Positions 18,797-25,647 of a stretch of DNA of 64,000 bases are shown one piece after another. The stretch comes from JAGBWK01 sp964544595 (lineage in GTDB: Bacteria > Bacteroidota > Bacteroidia > Bacteroidales > Muribaculaceae). The stretch's first letter is position 1. Every line of letters begins with the position of its first letter. The notes under the pieces are model-generated. The model saw nothing but the letters and a program-made list of their open reading frames with translations. It did not search any database and was not told the DNA's origin. The translations under genes and the position numbers were made by a program. Location of the stretch: the NCBI GenBank assembly GCA_964544595.1, contig CAZJBM010000011.1, positions 1 to 64,000 of the forward strand. Direction: 5' to 3'.

Positions 18797-19787
18797 TTGT
18801 TGTTTTGTTTGACGTTTTATGTTCGATAATGTATTCCACTTCTTCAGGCTTAACTGATACGCCTCGGTAATAATCAGGAATATTTTTAATAGTCACGTCA
18901 ATTGTAGGCTTTTCGTGGTCAATGTCGTTGTAGTTGACCGTCGCGCTCAGTGCTGCGGCTGTCTCGTTATAGAGAGTCTTTGGAATCAAGTAGCTTACCT
19001 TAACCATCGAGGGGAATGTGATGACATTTTCTCCTGCCGGCGCATTGATCACCTTAATTGGCAATTCCCTATTCTTTACGACTAACGGCTGAACAGGAAT
19101 TGTGACTTTCACGTATGGGGGTTCGACGCGGCATCCGCGGGGTATCTCTATCGGAACTTCAACCGTGGTCGAATCGCTGAGATTTCTGAGCGAAACGTTC
19201 TGGGTATTGAGTGCCACTACATTTGAAGGCAAGCCTCTAACTGAGTAAACCATTACGGAGTCGGTCGAGAGTTTATAGTCGCCGAAGACGATGTACTGAG
19301 GATCGGTCCGCGCATCGATTGCGACATGGATAGGCAGTTTTTCGCCGGGTAGAGTTGTGTATGACAGGCTTATGGAGTCAGGGCGAATCGAGATCACATC
19401 GGTTTCATTCCCGAAAATACCTCGGATAAGCGAGCTAAGGCGCTGCTCATTGATTACTACCCTATTGTTTTTAGTGTTAGAGAAGTCATTGAAATTGATT
19501 TTTAACTTAGGTACTTCGCTCCAATCATACTTCAGAAATGCTCGGCCTTTGTTTTTCATTGAAACGGTCACTTCTATCGGTGCGGTATTGAGCAAAGTAA
19601 CCCCATTGGGAATATTCTGGAATTGAACGGGAACGGTGAAGCTACGTTGCACCTCGTCGTTCAGAGCAGTCATTATCCAGAAAATTGAGGCAATGGCAAT
19701 GAAGATGCAGAATGTCACCATATTTTTGCCCAGGGAGGTCCGATATATTGTTTTGGCCGTTTTTTTAACGTTGTTGATCAATTTCAT
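18780..19787 (-). CDS. YbbR-like domain protein (CdaR family)
   Basis: 335 aa. One N-terminal membrane helix (about residues 22-42, MVTFCIFIAIASIFWIMTAL) anchors an extracytoplasmic region of YbbR repeats: beta strands such as RSFTVPVQFQNIPNGV, IEVTVSMKNKGRAFLKY and LPIHVAI. In Firmicutes YbbR (CdaR) modulates the diadenylate cyclase CdaA; no cyclase gene is adjacent here, so that role cannot be assumed. Its 3' end overlaps coaE by 17 bp, and it follows yajC after a 91-bp gap with a hairpin. Confidence 0.85.
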   Translation of the reverse strand: MKLINNVKKTAKTIYRTSLGKNMVTFCIFIAIASIFWIMTALNDEVQRSFTVPVQFQNIPNGVTLLNTAPIEVTVSMKNKGRAFLKYDWSEVPKLKINFNDFSNTKNNRVVINEQRLSSLIRGIFGNETDVISIRPDSISLSYTTLPGEKLPIHVAIDARTDPQYIVFGDYKLSTDSVMVYSVRGLPSNVVALNTQNVSLRNLSDSTTVEVPIEIPRGCRVEPPYVKVTIPVQPLVVKNRELPIKVINAPAGENVITFPSMVKVSYLIPKTLYNETAAALSATVNYNDIDHEKPTIDVTIKNIPDYYRGVSVKPEEVEYIIEHKTSNKTTNAQPQ

Positions 19788-19817
19788 GACATGGATGATG
19801 AATTGTCATTAAGAAAC

Positions 19818-19855
19818 ACGTCGGGCATAGAGAGATGTGTCCCTTTACCCGACGT
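19818..19855 (-). terminator. Hairpin between yajC and the ybbR-like gene
   Basis: Perfect 8-bp stem ACGTCGGG (19818-19825) / CCCGACGT (19848-19855) with a 22-nt loop. On the minus strand the stem is followed by a moderately T-rich GTTTCTT. It could reduce read-through from nusB-yajC into ybbR-coaE, acting as a partial terminator or mRNA-processing structure. Confidence 0.45.
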
Positions 19856-19878
19856 TGATAAATCCTGTGAAATTTGAT

Positions 19879-20274
19879 TTATTTCTGCTGAGCCGCTGCC
19901 GCGTCCTCGGGCGTAGCATATACTGAGCCTTTGTCAACCTTGATTTTCACGCCGTCGGCAATAGAAATAATCATTGTGTTGGTCTTATCGTTAATTTCGG
20001 TGATTTTACCGTAGATACCACCTGAGGTGACCACTTGATCTCCTGATTTAAGAGAGTCGCGCATTTCGCGAAGTTTCTTTTGCTGCTTTTGCTGCGGACG
20101 AATAAGCAGGAAATAGAAAATCGCGATCATAGCCACAATCATGATGATTGAGCTCCAGTTGAAACCGCCGGCCTGGGCTGCGTCGCTGGCCTGACCTGCT
20201 GCCTGAGTTGCTGCGCCGCCTGCTGTGGCTGCCCCACCCTCGGGGATAAGCAGCGATATTAGAGAAGTTAACAT
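19879..20274 (-). CDS. yajC: Preprotein translocase subunit YajC
   Basis: 131 aa single-pass inner-membrane protein associated with SecDF-YidC. The helix at about residues 42-60 (SSIIMIVAMIAIFYFLLIRP) is followed directly by the family motif RPQQKQQKKLREMRDSLKSGDQVVT and SGGIYGKI. An Ala/Gly/Gln-rich N-terminal extension of about 38 residues precedes the helix, longer than in Proteobacteria but common in Bacteroidetes. It lies 19 bp after nusB in the same operon. Confidence 0.94.
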   Translation of the reverse strand: MLTSLISLLIPEGGAATAGGAATQAAGQASDAAQAGGFNWSSIIMIVAMIAIFYFLLIRPQQKQQKKLREMRDSLKSGDQVVTSGGIYGKITEINDKTNTMIISIADGVKIKVDKGSVYATPEDAAAAQQK

Positions 20275-20293
20275 TTGATATGATTTTTAAGGA

Positions 20294-21718
20294 TTAAAAT
20301 TGCTTTAACAGTTTGCCCTCGTCGCGTAAGCGGTTGAGAGCAGAGAAGAGAAGGCCGTTGACAAATTGACCGCTATGGTGATTTCCGTAGTAATTGGCAA
20401 TCTCTACATATTCGTTGATCGAAACCGGCACGGGAATCAGCGGGAAGTGAAGGATTTCGGCGAGAGCAGTGGTCAGAATCACGATGTCCATTAGGGCAAG
20501 TCGCTCAGTATCCCATTGCTCAGGGTTGATAAATGAGTCGATCAGTTCGCGGTATTCCTTCTGATTAGTGACGGCGTAGGTGAAAAGTTGCTCGCCAAAT
20601 CGAGAGTCTTCGTCGTCTTTGAATTGCGGCATAAGTGACAACATACAGCCTATGTCGTTGATAGGAGCGCGACGAATTGTTTTTAACACGAATCCGCCTA
20701 CTATTGCCAAGTCGTCATTCCAATATATTGATTTAGACTCAAGCGCTTCAGCCAATTCGTCGCTCGGAAGGATTATGTCCTTCATCACGTCGCGCCAGAA
20801 TTCGCAGTCCTCTACCGACGAGCGCATCGTCGACGCCATGTATTTCTTGTATATTTCCGAGTCAAGAATCTTATCAAGAAGTTTCTTGACAAGATAATAG
20901 TCTGACAAACGAGAAATTATGGGAGTCTTAAAATCGTTCTCAAGTTCTTTGCACTGGCTGACAGCACCTACAAACCGGTTTTCAACAAATTTGGGATTAG
21001 GATTGAGATCATCGGCAGTTGGGAGATACTTATCCTTTGCGTTCTCAATCTGCTCTTCGCGCATTCTCGTGATCTCGACCGGGAGCATAAGCAGACCGCG
21101 GTAGAGTTGATATGCTTTGTCGAGAGAATCCTGAAGCGAACGGCGAGCGCTTATCAGGGCTGAGCGGGTGTCGCTGTAATTTCTGAGTGTCTCAACAGCC
21201 ATTTGCAGGCCGCGCTCAAAACCTGAGATCGTGAAGTCTTCGTTGCCGCGCGCTGTCTCGCGAAGTTTCTCGTCTTTAGCGAGAACGCTTTCAATCAAAG
21301 TGCACCACACTTTTACTTCATCCTCAATCTCAATTTTGCGCTTGCGACCATACTCTTGATAGATAGATGTTGAAGCGATCTTGTCGAGAAGATATTGGGC
21401 GATTGGAGCGTATTCGCCAAGGTCGATATGGCGTTTGGCGGTGATTTCCTTAATATCGTTGTTCGACGCAAGGGCTTTACCTATCGACTCAACCGGATTT
21501 TTCATCGGCATATTGAGGTTCAGGCGGTCGGCCGGAGACGACTTCTGGCCTGAGAGTTTCATGATAAGCAGAAGCGTTTGAATGTAAAAGGTGTATGCGA
21601 AGCGGCTGTCGCGGGTGTTTTTCTCAGGCGCACCGAGAATGTGGAATTCACTGCGGGTTAGCATATAGCTATACAGCAGCTGCACAACCTTAATTCTGAT
21701 TAAAATGCGATTTATCAT
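20294..21718 (-). CDS. nusB: NusB-like antitermination factor, enlarged by an internal duplication
   Basis: 474 aa, against about 140 in E. coli and about 300 in many Bacteroidales as I recall them. The C-terminal ~120 residues (WDTERLALMDIVILTTALAEILHFP... VSINEYVEIANYY) are the NusB core. The region before it contains two related segments of about 120 residues. The first (about 40-165) includes LLDKIASTSIYQEYGRKRKI and VKVWCTLIESVLAKDEKL. The second (about 205-335) includes LLDKILDSEIYKKYMASTMR and CEFWRDVMKDIILPSDEL. NusB binds boxA RNA with NusE during rRNA antitermination; what the additions do is unknown. First gene of a four-gene operon with a perfect promoter upstream. Confidence 0.87.
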   Translation of the reverse strand: MINRILIRIKVVQLLYSYMLTRSEFHILGAPEKNTRDSRFAYTFYIQTLLLIMKLSGQKSSPADRLNLNMPMKNPVESIGKALASNNDIKEITAKRHIDLGEYAPIAQYLLDKIASTSIYQEYGRKRKIEIEDEVKVWCTLIESVLAKDEKLRETARGNEDFTISGFERGLQMAVETLRNYSDTRSALISARRSLQDSLDKAYQLYRGLLMLPVEITRMREEQIENAKDKYLPTADDLNPNPKFVENRFVGAVSQCKELENDFKTPIISRLSDYYLVKKLLDKILDSEIYKKYMASTMRSSVEDCEFWRDVMKDIILPSDELAEALESKSIYWNDDLAIVGGFVLKTIRRAPINDIGCMLSLMPQFKDDEDSRFGEQLFTYAVTNQKEYRELIDSFINPEQWDTERLALMDIVILTTALAEILHFPLIPVPVSINEYVEIANYYGNHHSGQFVNGLLFSALNRLRDEGKLLKQF

Positions 21719-21753
21719 TGCTGTTTAATGTTCGTTTTGACTATATAAGCCTG

Positions 21754-21774
21754 TTCAGAAAGCAATGTTCTGAA
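21754..21774 (-). other. Hairpin in the nusB 5' leader
   Basis: TTCAGAA (21754-21760) and TTCTGAA (21768-21774) form a 7-bp stem in the roughly 80-nt leader between the predicted start near 21800 and the nusB ATG. A second small stem, TTCCC/GGGAA, lies just upstream. It may be a regulatory leader structure or merely stabilise the mRNA. Confidence 0.3.
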
Positions 21775-21806
21775 TACCTGCTTCCCCTATGGGAAATAAG
21801 GCTCCG

Positions 21807-21837
21807 CAAAGGTAGTGATAAATCCTCAATATGCAAA
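21807..21837 (-). promoter_or_regulatory. Promoter of the nusB-yajC-ybbR-coaE operon
   Basis: On the minus strand a TTTG -33 box (plus-strand CAAA at 21834-21837) lies 19 bp from a perfect TACCTTTG -7 box (21807-21814). The -33 box abuts the stop codon of thiL, so the operon has its own promoter despite lying directly downstream of thiL. Confidence 0.68.
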
Positions 21838-21838
21838 A

Positions 21839-22867
21839 TTACTTCAGCGGATTCCACCCTTGAGCTTGAATTTGGATTTCGTTGCCGTCGCGGGTCACCA
21901 GTGCGCATCCGAGGTCTTCTTTCGTGATATGCCCTATCACTTTAATGCCTGGAAGATTTTTGATAGTTTCGTGATAGTGCAACGGAACGGTAAACAGCAG
22001 TTCGTAGTCCTCGCCTCCGTTCATGGCGGCGGTAACAAGATTCATATTCAGCTCTTCAGCCATTACCGCGGTTTGGTAGTCGATGGGGATACGATCTTCA
22101 TACACTCGGCAACCCGTGTGGCTTTGACGGCATATGTGCAGAAGCTCGGAGGACAGCCCGTCGGAAATATCCATCATCGCGGTCGGAACAATGCCTGCCT
22201 TGTTGAGCTCCTCGATTATGTCGCGACGCGCTTCGGGCTTCAGCTGACGCTCTATCAGATACTCCTTCCCGGCGAAATCAGGCTGGAATTCCTTCTGTCC
22301 TGCCGATGCGGTCTTTTCGCGTTCAAGAAGCTGAAGGCCCATATATGCGGCTCCAAGGTCGCCGCTGACGCATATTAAGTCGGTATCTTTTGCCCCGTCG
22401 CGATAAACGATTTTGTCTTTTGGCGCATCGCCGATCGCGGTGATGCTAATGATCAGGCCGGAACGGGAGGTGGTTGTGTCACCGCCAACGAGATCCACAC
22501 CATACATCTCGCAGGCGAGTCTCATGCCGGCATATAGCGCTTCGATATGCTCGACTGTGAATCGCTTGGAAATCGCGAGCGACACGGTGATTTGACGGGG
22601 GGTGCCGTTCATGGCGTATACATCCGACAGATTTACCACAACGGCCTTGTAGCCCAAGTGCTTCAGCGGCACGTATGTAAGGTCGAAATGAATTCCCTCG
22701 ACGAGTAGATCGGTGCTGACGAGCACCTCTGTATCGTGATACTCCATTACCGCGCAGTCGTCACCTACGCCTTTGATTGATGATTTGTTTTTCAGTTCTA
22801 TGCCATCGGTGAGATGACGTATCAGGCCAAATTCGCCCAGAGTTGAAATCTCTGTTGACTGTTCCAT
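21839..22867 (-). CDS. thiL: Thiamine-monophosphate kinase
   Basis: 342 aa. Phosphorylates thiamine monophosphate to the pyrophosphate cofactor. N-terminal GEFGLIRHLT, the metal/ATP site GVGDDCAVM (about residues 34-42), STDLLVEGIHFD (about 51-62), the AIR-synthase-type LVGGDTTTSRSGLIISITAIG and a C-terminal NGGEDYELLFTVP all match ThiL. Length is normal. No TPP riboswitch was seen upstream. It lies 104 bp downstream of the purine nucleoside phosphorylase gene, separated by a strong hairpin. Confidence 0.95.
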   Translation of the reverse strand: MEQSTEISTLGEFGLIRHLTDGIELKNKSSIKGVGDDCAVMEYHDTEVLVSTDLLVEGIHFDLTYVPLKHLGYKAVVVNLSDVYAMNGTPRQITVSLAISKRFTVEHIEALYAGMRLACEMYGVDLVGGDTTTSRSGLIISITAIGDAPKDKIVYRDGAKDTDLICVSGDLGAAYMGLQLLEREKTASAGQKEFQPDFAGKEYLIERQLKPEARRDIIEELNKAGIVPTAMMDISDGLSSELLHICRQSHTGCRVYEDRIPIDYQTAVMAEELNMNLVTAAMNGGEDYELLFTVPLHYHETIKNLPGIKVIGHITKEDLGCALVTRDGNEIQIQAQGWNPLK

Positions 22868-22889
22868 TTTCAGTTATCGAAATTTCTTA

Positions 22890-22942
22890 AGGGTGTTGCG
22901 CCTCTCTATGATATGCAAAGACAGTGAAAAGTGCAACACCCT
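22890..22942 (-). terminator. Strong hairpin after the purine nucleoside phosphorylase gene
   Basis: Perfect 10-bp stem AGGGTGTTGC (22890-22899) / GCAACACCCT (22933-22942) with a 33-nt loop, 30 bp after the PNP stop on the minus strand. The following T-run is weak (TTAAGAAATTT), so termination may be incomplete. It sits in the thiL upstream region. Confidence 0.5.
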
Positions 22943-22971
22943 CAGTGGTATGAATGTATTTGTCAAGTTAA

Positions 22972-23784
22972 TTAGATGCGAGCGATAAGCCCCTTGATGA
23001 GCATAACCATTTTAGGCTCAGCTTGCTCGGCGGCTTTTTGCACTTCTTCGTGGGTGGGCACTTCTGTAATATCCTTGCCACCCAGGTCGGTGATCACAGA
23101 GATGCCATATACTTCCATTGAAGCATGGTTTGCCACTATCACTTCGGGCACTGTCGACATACCGACAGCATCGCCGCCGATAATACGGAAATACTCATAT
23201 TCAGCCGGGGTTTCAAACGTCGGGCCGGGAGTGCCAACATATACTCCGTGCATAAGTCTTATTTCATTCTCTTCTGCAATTTCGTCGGCAAGCTTGATGA
23301 GACGCTTGCTATAAGCTTCGGTCATAGCGGGGAAGCGAGTGCCAAGCTCGTTGTAATTTTTGCCTCTGAGCGGATTTTCGGGGAAAAGGTTGATATGGTC
23401 GGTGATAGTCATAACGTCGCCAACCTTAAATTCTTTATTCATGCCTCCTGAAGCGTTTGACACGAATAGGGTTTCTACTCCGAGAGCTTTGAAAACTCTT
23501 ACGGGGAAAGTCACTTCCTTCATGTCGTAACCTTCGTAGTAGTGAAATCTGCCCTGCATCGCTATGACGCGTTTGCCTCCAAGGGTTCCGAAAATCAGAT
23601 TACCGCTGTGGCCTTCGACTGTAGAGACAGGGAAATTAGGAATTTCGGTGTAGGGAATTACAACTTGATTTTCGATAGAGTTCTTAAGGCCTCCGAGACC
23701 TGTACCGAGTATAATGGCTATTTTGGGCATATCCTCCACTTTTGAGCGGAGATATTCTGCTGTCTTGTTGATTTTTTCAAGCAT
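22972..23784 (-). CDS. Purine nucleoside phosphorylase (inosine/guanosine type)
   Basis: 270 aa, the size of trimeric PNPs that cleave inosine and guanosine with phosphate. Seen: the phosphate loop IILGTGLGGL (about residues 24-33), HSGNLIFG, the base-site region FVSNASGGMNKEFKVGDVM followed by TDHINLFPENPLRG, and the later SMEVYGIS and GKDITEVPTHEEV. It acts in purine salvage in the cytoplasm. It is divergent from nrdG across a 112-bp AT-rich spacer, so purine salvage and deoxynucleotide synthesis genes share one control region. Confidence 0.93.
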   Translation of the reverse strand: MLEKINKTAEYLRSKVEDMPKIAIILGTGLGGLKNSIENQVVIPYTEIPNFPVSTVEGHSGNLIFGTLGGKRVIAMQGRFHYYEGYDMKEVTFPVRVFKALGVETLFVSNASGGMNKEFKVGDVMTITDHINLFPENPLRGKNYNELGTRFPAMTEAYSKRLIKLADEIAEENEIRLMHGVYVGTPGPTFETPAEYEYFRIIGGDAVGMSTVPEVIVANHASMEVYGISVITDLGGKDITEVPTHEEVQKAAEQAEPKMVMLIKGLIARI

Positions 23785-23883
23785 GGTGAAGTATAATTTT
23801 GGGTTGTTTACGAGTTTACGCGAATATAATCAAAATTTTTATTAATCAACCCTATTTCTATACTCCTTTTCGAGAAAAATAAA

Positions 23884-23891
23884 TAAATTCG
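23884..23891 (+). promoter_or_regulatory. Variant -7 element immediately before nrdG
   Basis: TAAATTCG, one mismatch from TAnnTTTG, ends only 5 bp before the nrdG ATG. If it is used, the start would fall at or beside the ATG and give a leaderless mRNA. No clear -33 box was found, so this is tentative. Confidence 0.3.
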
Positions 23892-23896
23892 CGGGC

Positions 23897-24397
23897 ATGA
23901 ACGAATCTGTATCTCTAAGAGTGCTCGACATTGTGCCGGGAACGTCGGTCGACGGCATCGGATTGCGTACTTCGGTATATTTTGCCGGATGCGACCACCA
24001 ATGCCCCGGTTGCCATAATCCTCAGTCATGGGATTTTGACAGCGGGGTGGATATGACCGTTGAGCATATTATAGAAATCATTGTTGAGAACGGATTTAAT
24101 GTCACCTTCACAGGCGGCGATCCCGTCTACCAAATGCCCGAACTTATCGAGCTTGCCAAAGCGGTTGTCGACAAAGGCTTTGATATATGGCTATATACGG
24201 GGTTTAAGTTCGAGCAATTGTTGAATATGAAAGGAGCTGCGGAGTTGCTCAAATACATTACTGTAGTTGTCGATGGAGAATTTTTAATCGCAGAGCGCGA
24301 TTTGTCTTTACGGTTTCGTGGCTCAGCGAATCAACGGCTTGTCGACGTGGCCGCTTCGCTTGCTTCCGGTAAAGTTAAAGAGCTTTCATTAAATTAG
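23897..24397 (+). CDS. nrdG: Anaerobic ribonucleotide reductase activating protein
   Basis: 166 aa radical SAM enzyme that installs the glycyl radical on NrdD. The cluster motif C-x3-C-x2-C is at Cys32, Cys36 and Cys39 within GCDHQCPGCHNPQSW, followed by the SAM-contact motif TFTGGDP (about 75). DGEF and FRGSANQRLVDV near the C-terminus fit NrdG. It is encoded alone about 20 kb from its presumed partner nrdD at 44.1 kb, whereas in many genomes the two are adjacent. Length is normal. Confidence 0.94.
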   Translation: MNESVSLRVLDIVPGTSVDGIGLRTSVYFAGCDHQCPGCHNPQSWDFDSGVDMTVEHIIEIIVENGFNVTFTGGDPVYQMPELIELAKAVVDKGFDIWLYTGFKFEQLLNMKGAAELLKYITVVVDGEFLIAERDLSLRFRGSANQRLVDVAASLASGKVKELSLN

Positions 24398-24409
24398 AGT
24401 AAATACCGG

Positions 24410-25375
24410 TCAGGCATGGAAACCTGGCAAAAAATACATCAATGCGGTCGCGATAATCAAGCCTACCGTAAGGCCGAGCAGAAACATTACGACCCTCATC
24501 CGTCGATCAGACGCTCGTTGCTCTACATTGAGCTCAGGGCTGATTTCAAGACCATATCCGCGTATTGAAATCTCCTGCTTTACATCTTTGGGCTTCTCGT
24601 CGAGAGTATTGTCATCCTTTTCTGTAGTATTCGCGATATTATTATCCACTGAATTATTATCCATTGAAGTCGGAATCTCTTGCGGATATTTCTTCATTAG
24701 CGATGGCTCTGTGTCGTCCTCTTCTTTTGGATCAACTTCAGTGGCAAAAGTTGAAATTGCAGCCGCTTCTCCCATTTCTGCCGCAATCTCCTCCTTCTCA
24801 TCTGTCTCATCAACGGCTGTATCCTCAGTTGGTTCGCTTAGCGGCGCGGGGATTTCTTCCAGTTCGCGATTTTCTTGGTGCGGTTGAGCGTTCACAGCTT
24901 CACTGCTGCTTTCTGATTGATTGTCAGCTTCTACAGTATCCGAAGCCTCCTCTTCTGAAGCTGGCAATTCTTCAGTTTCATGCTTATTGTCAAATTCCTC
25001 TGGCGTTTCGTGAGTATCTTCTTCGGGTGATGGTGACGGCTCTTTTTCTATATTTATGGCTATTTGAGCTTCCGATTCGATGATTTGTTCAGATAACTCC
25101 TCATCGGTTGTCCCGGCCTCGACCTCTACCGGCTCGAAAAACGAGAATGGATCATTGACGCGCTGAGCGACTGCTTCGTCAGCGATGAAGTCCACCCCCC
25201 TATCTGAGACCGCAAACTCGCCGAATCCTTTGATTTTAACGCGAGAAGACTCTTTTAGCCCCTCCGAAATGACGTTGAAAGCATTTTTGACGAACTCTAC
25301 GCACGCTTCATTGTCCATTCCGGTCATTAACGCTAATCTTGCTGCGAATGTATTTATCGTTAGTGTGCGGTTCAT
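24410..25375 (-). CDS. HU-like domain protein with acidic linker and C-terminal membrane anchor
   Basis: 321 aa. Residues 1 to about 85 are an HU/IHF-like fold (TINTFAARLALMTGMDNEACVEFVKNAFNVISEGL, then VKIKGFGEFAVSDRG, the HU dimer core and beta arm base). Residues about 90-285 are a disordered linker very rich in Glu, Asp, Ser and Thr. Residues 287-294 are basic (RASDRRMR) and precede a hydrophobic helix at about 295-318 (MFLLGLTVGLIIATALMYFLPG). Positive-inside reading puts the HU domain in the cytoplasm with a tail anchor in the inner membrane. The typical HU DNA-binding arm is reduced, so DNA binding is not assured. Last gene of the umuDC operon; it overlaps the preceding HU gene by 4 bp. 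Confidence 0.82.
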   Translation of the reverse strand: MNRTLTINTFAARLALMTGMDNEACVEFVKNAFNVISEGLKESSRVKIKGFGEFAVSDRGVDFIADEAVAQRVNDPFSFFEPVEVEAGTTDEELSEQIIESEAQIAINIEKEPSPSPEEDTHETPEEFDNKHETEELPASEEEASDTVEADNQSESSSEAVNAQPHQENRELEEIPAPLSEPTEDTAVDETDEKEEIAAEMGEAAAISTFATEVDPKEEDDTEPSLMKKYPQEIPTSMDNNSVDNNIANTTEKDDNTLDEKPKDVKQEISIRGYGLEISPELNVEQRASDRRMRVVMFLLGLTVGLIIATALMYFLPGFHA

Positions 25376-25647
25376 CCTTTATTGATTTTTTTGAGCAATT
25401 CACTTTCGGTAAAAGACACCTTGATTTCAGGCGGGAAAAGATAGGTTTTTCCGTCGGTTAGGTCTTTGGCGATGCGTTCATCTGATTTCTCCGGCGCAAA
25501 ACTGCCGAATCCGGGTATTGACACGGTATCTCCGTCACACAGTGTGTCAGTGATAGCGGAGAACATTTCACGCGCCAGCGCCTGCGTCTCTTTATAGTCC
25601 GACCCGCTGATTTTGGCCAGTTTACTTATGAATTGCTTATTATCCAT
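25372..25647 (-). CDS. Short HU/IHF-like DNA-binding protein
   Basis: 91 aa, normal HU length. The helical N-terminus (NKQFISKLAKISGSDYKETQALAREMFSAITDTL) and IPGFGSFAPEK match the HU dimer body. The arm segment is followed by LFPPEIKVSFTESELLKKIN. The canonical arm RNPxT proline motif is not obvious, so binding mode may differ from classical HU. It overlaps umuC by 8 bp upstream and the membrane-anchored HU-like gene by 4 bp downstream, so all three are probably translated together. Confidence 0.85.
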   Translation of the reverse strand: MDNKQFISKLAKISGSDYKETQALAREMFSAITDTLCDGDTVSIPGFGSFAPEKSDERIAKDLTDGKTYLFPPEIKVSFTESELLKKINKG

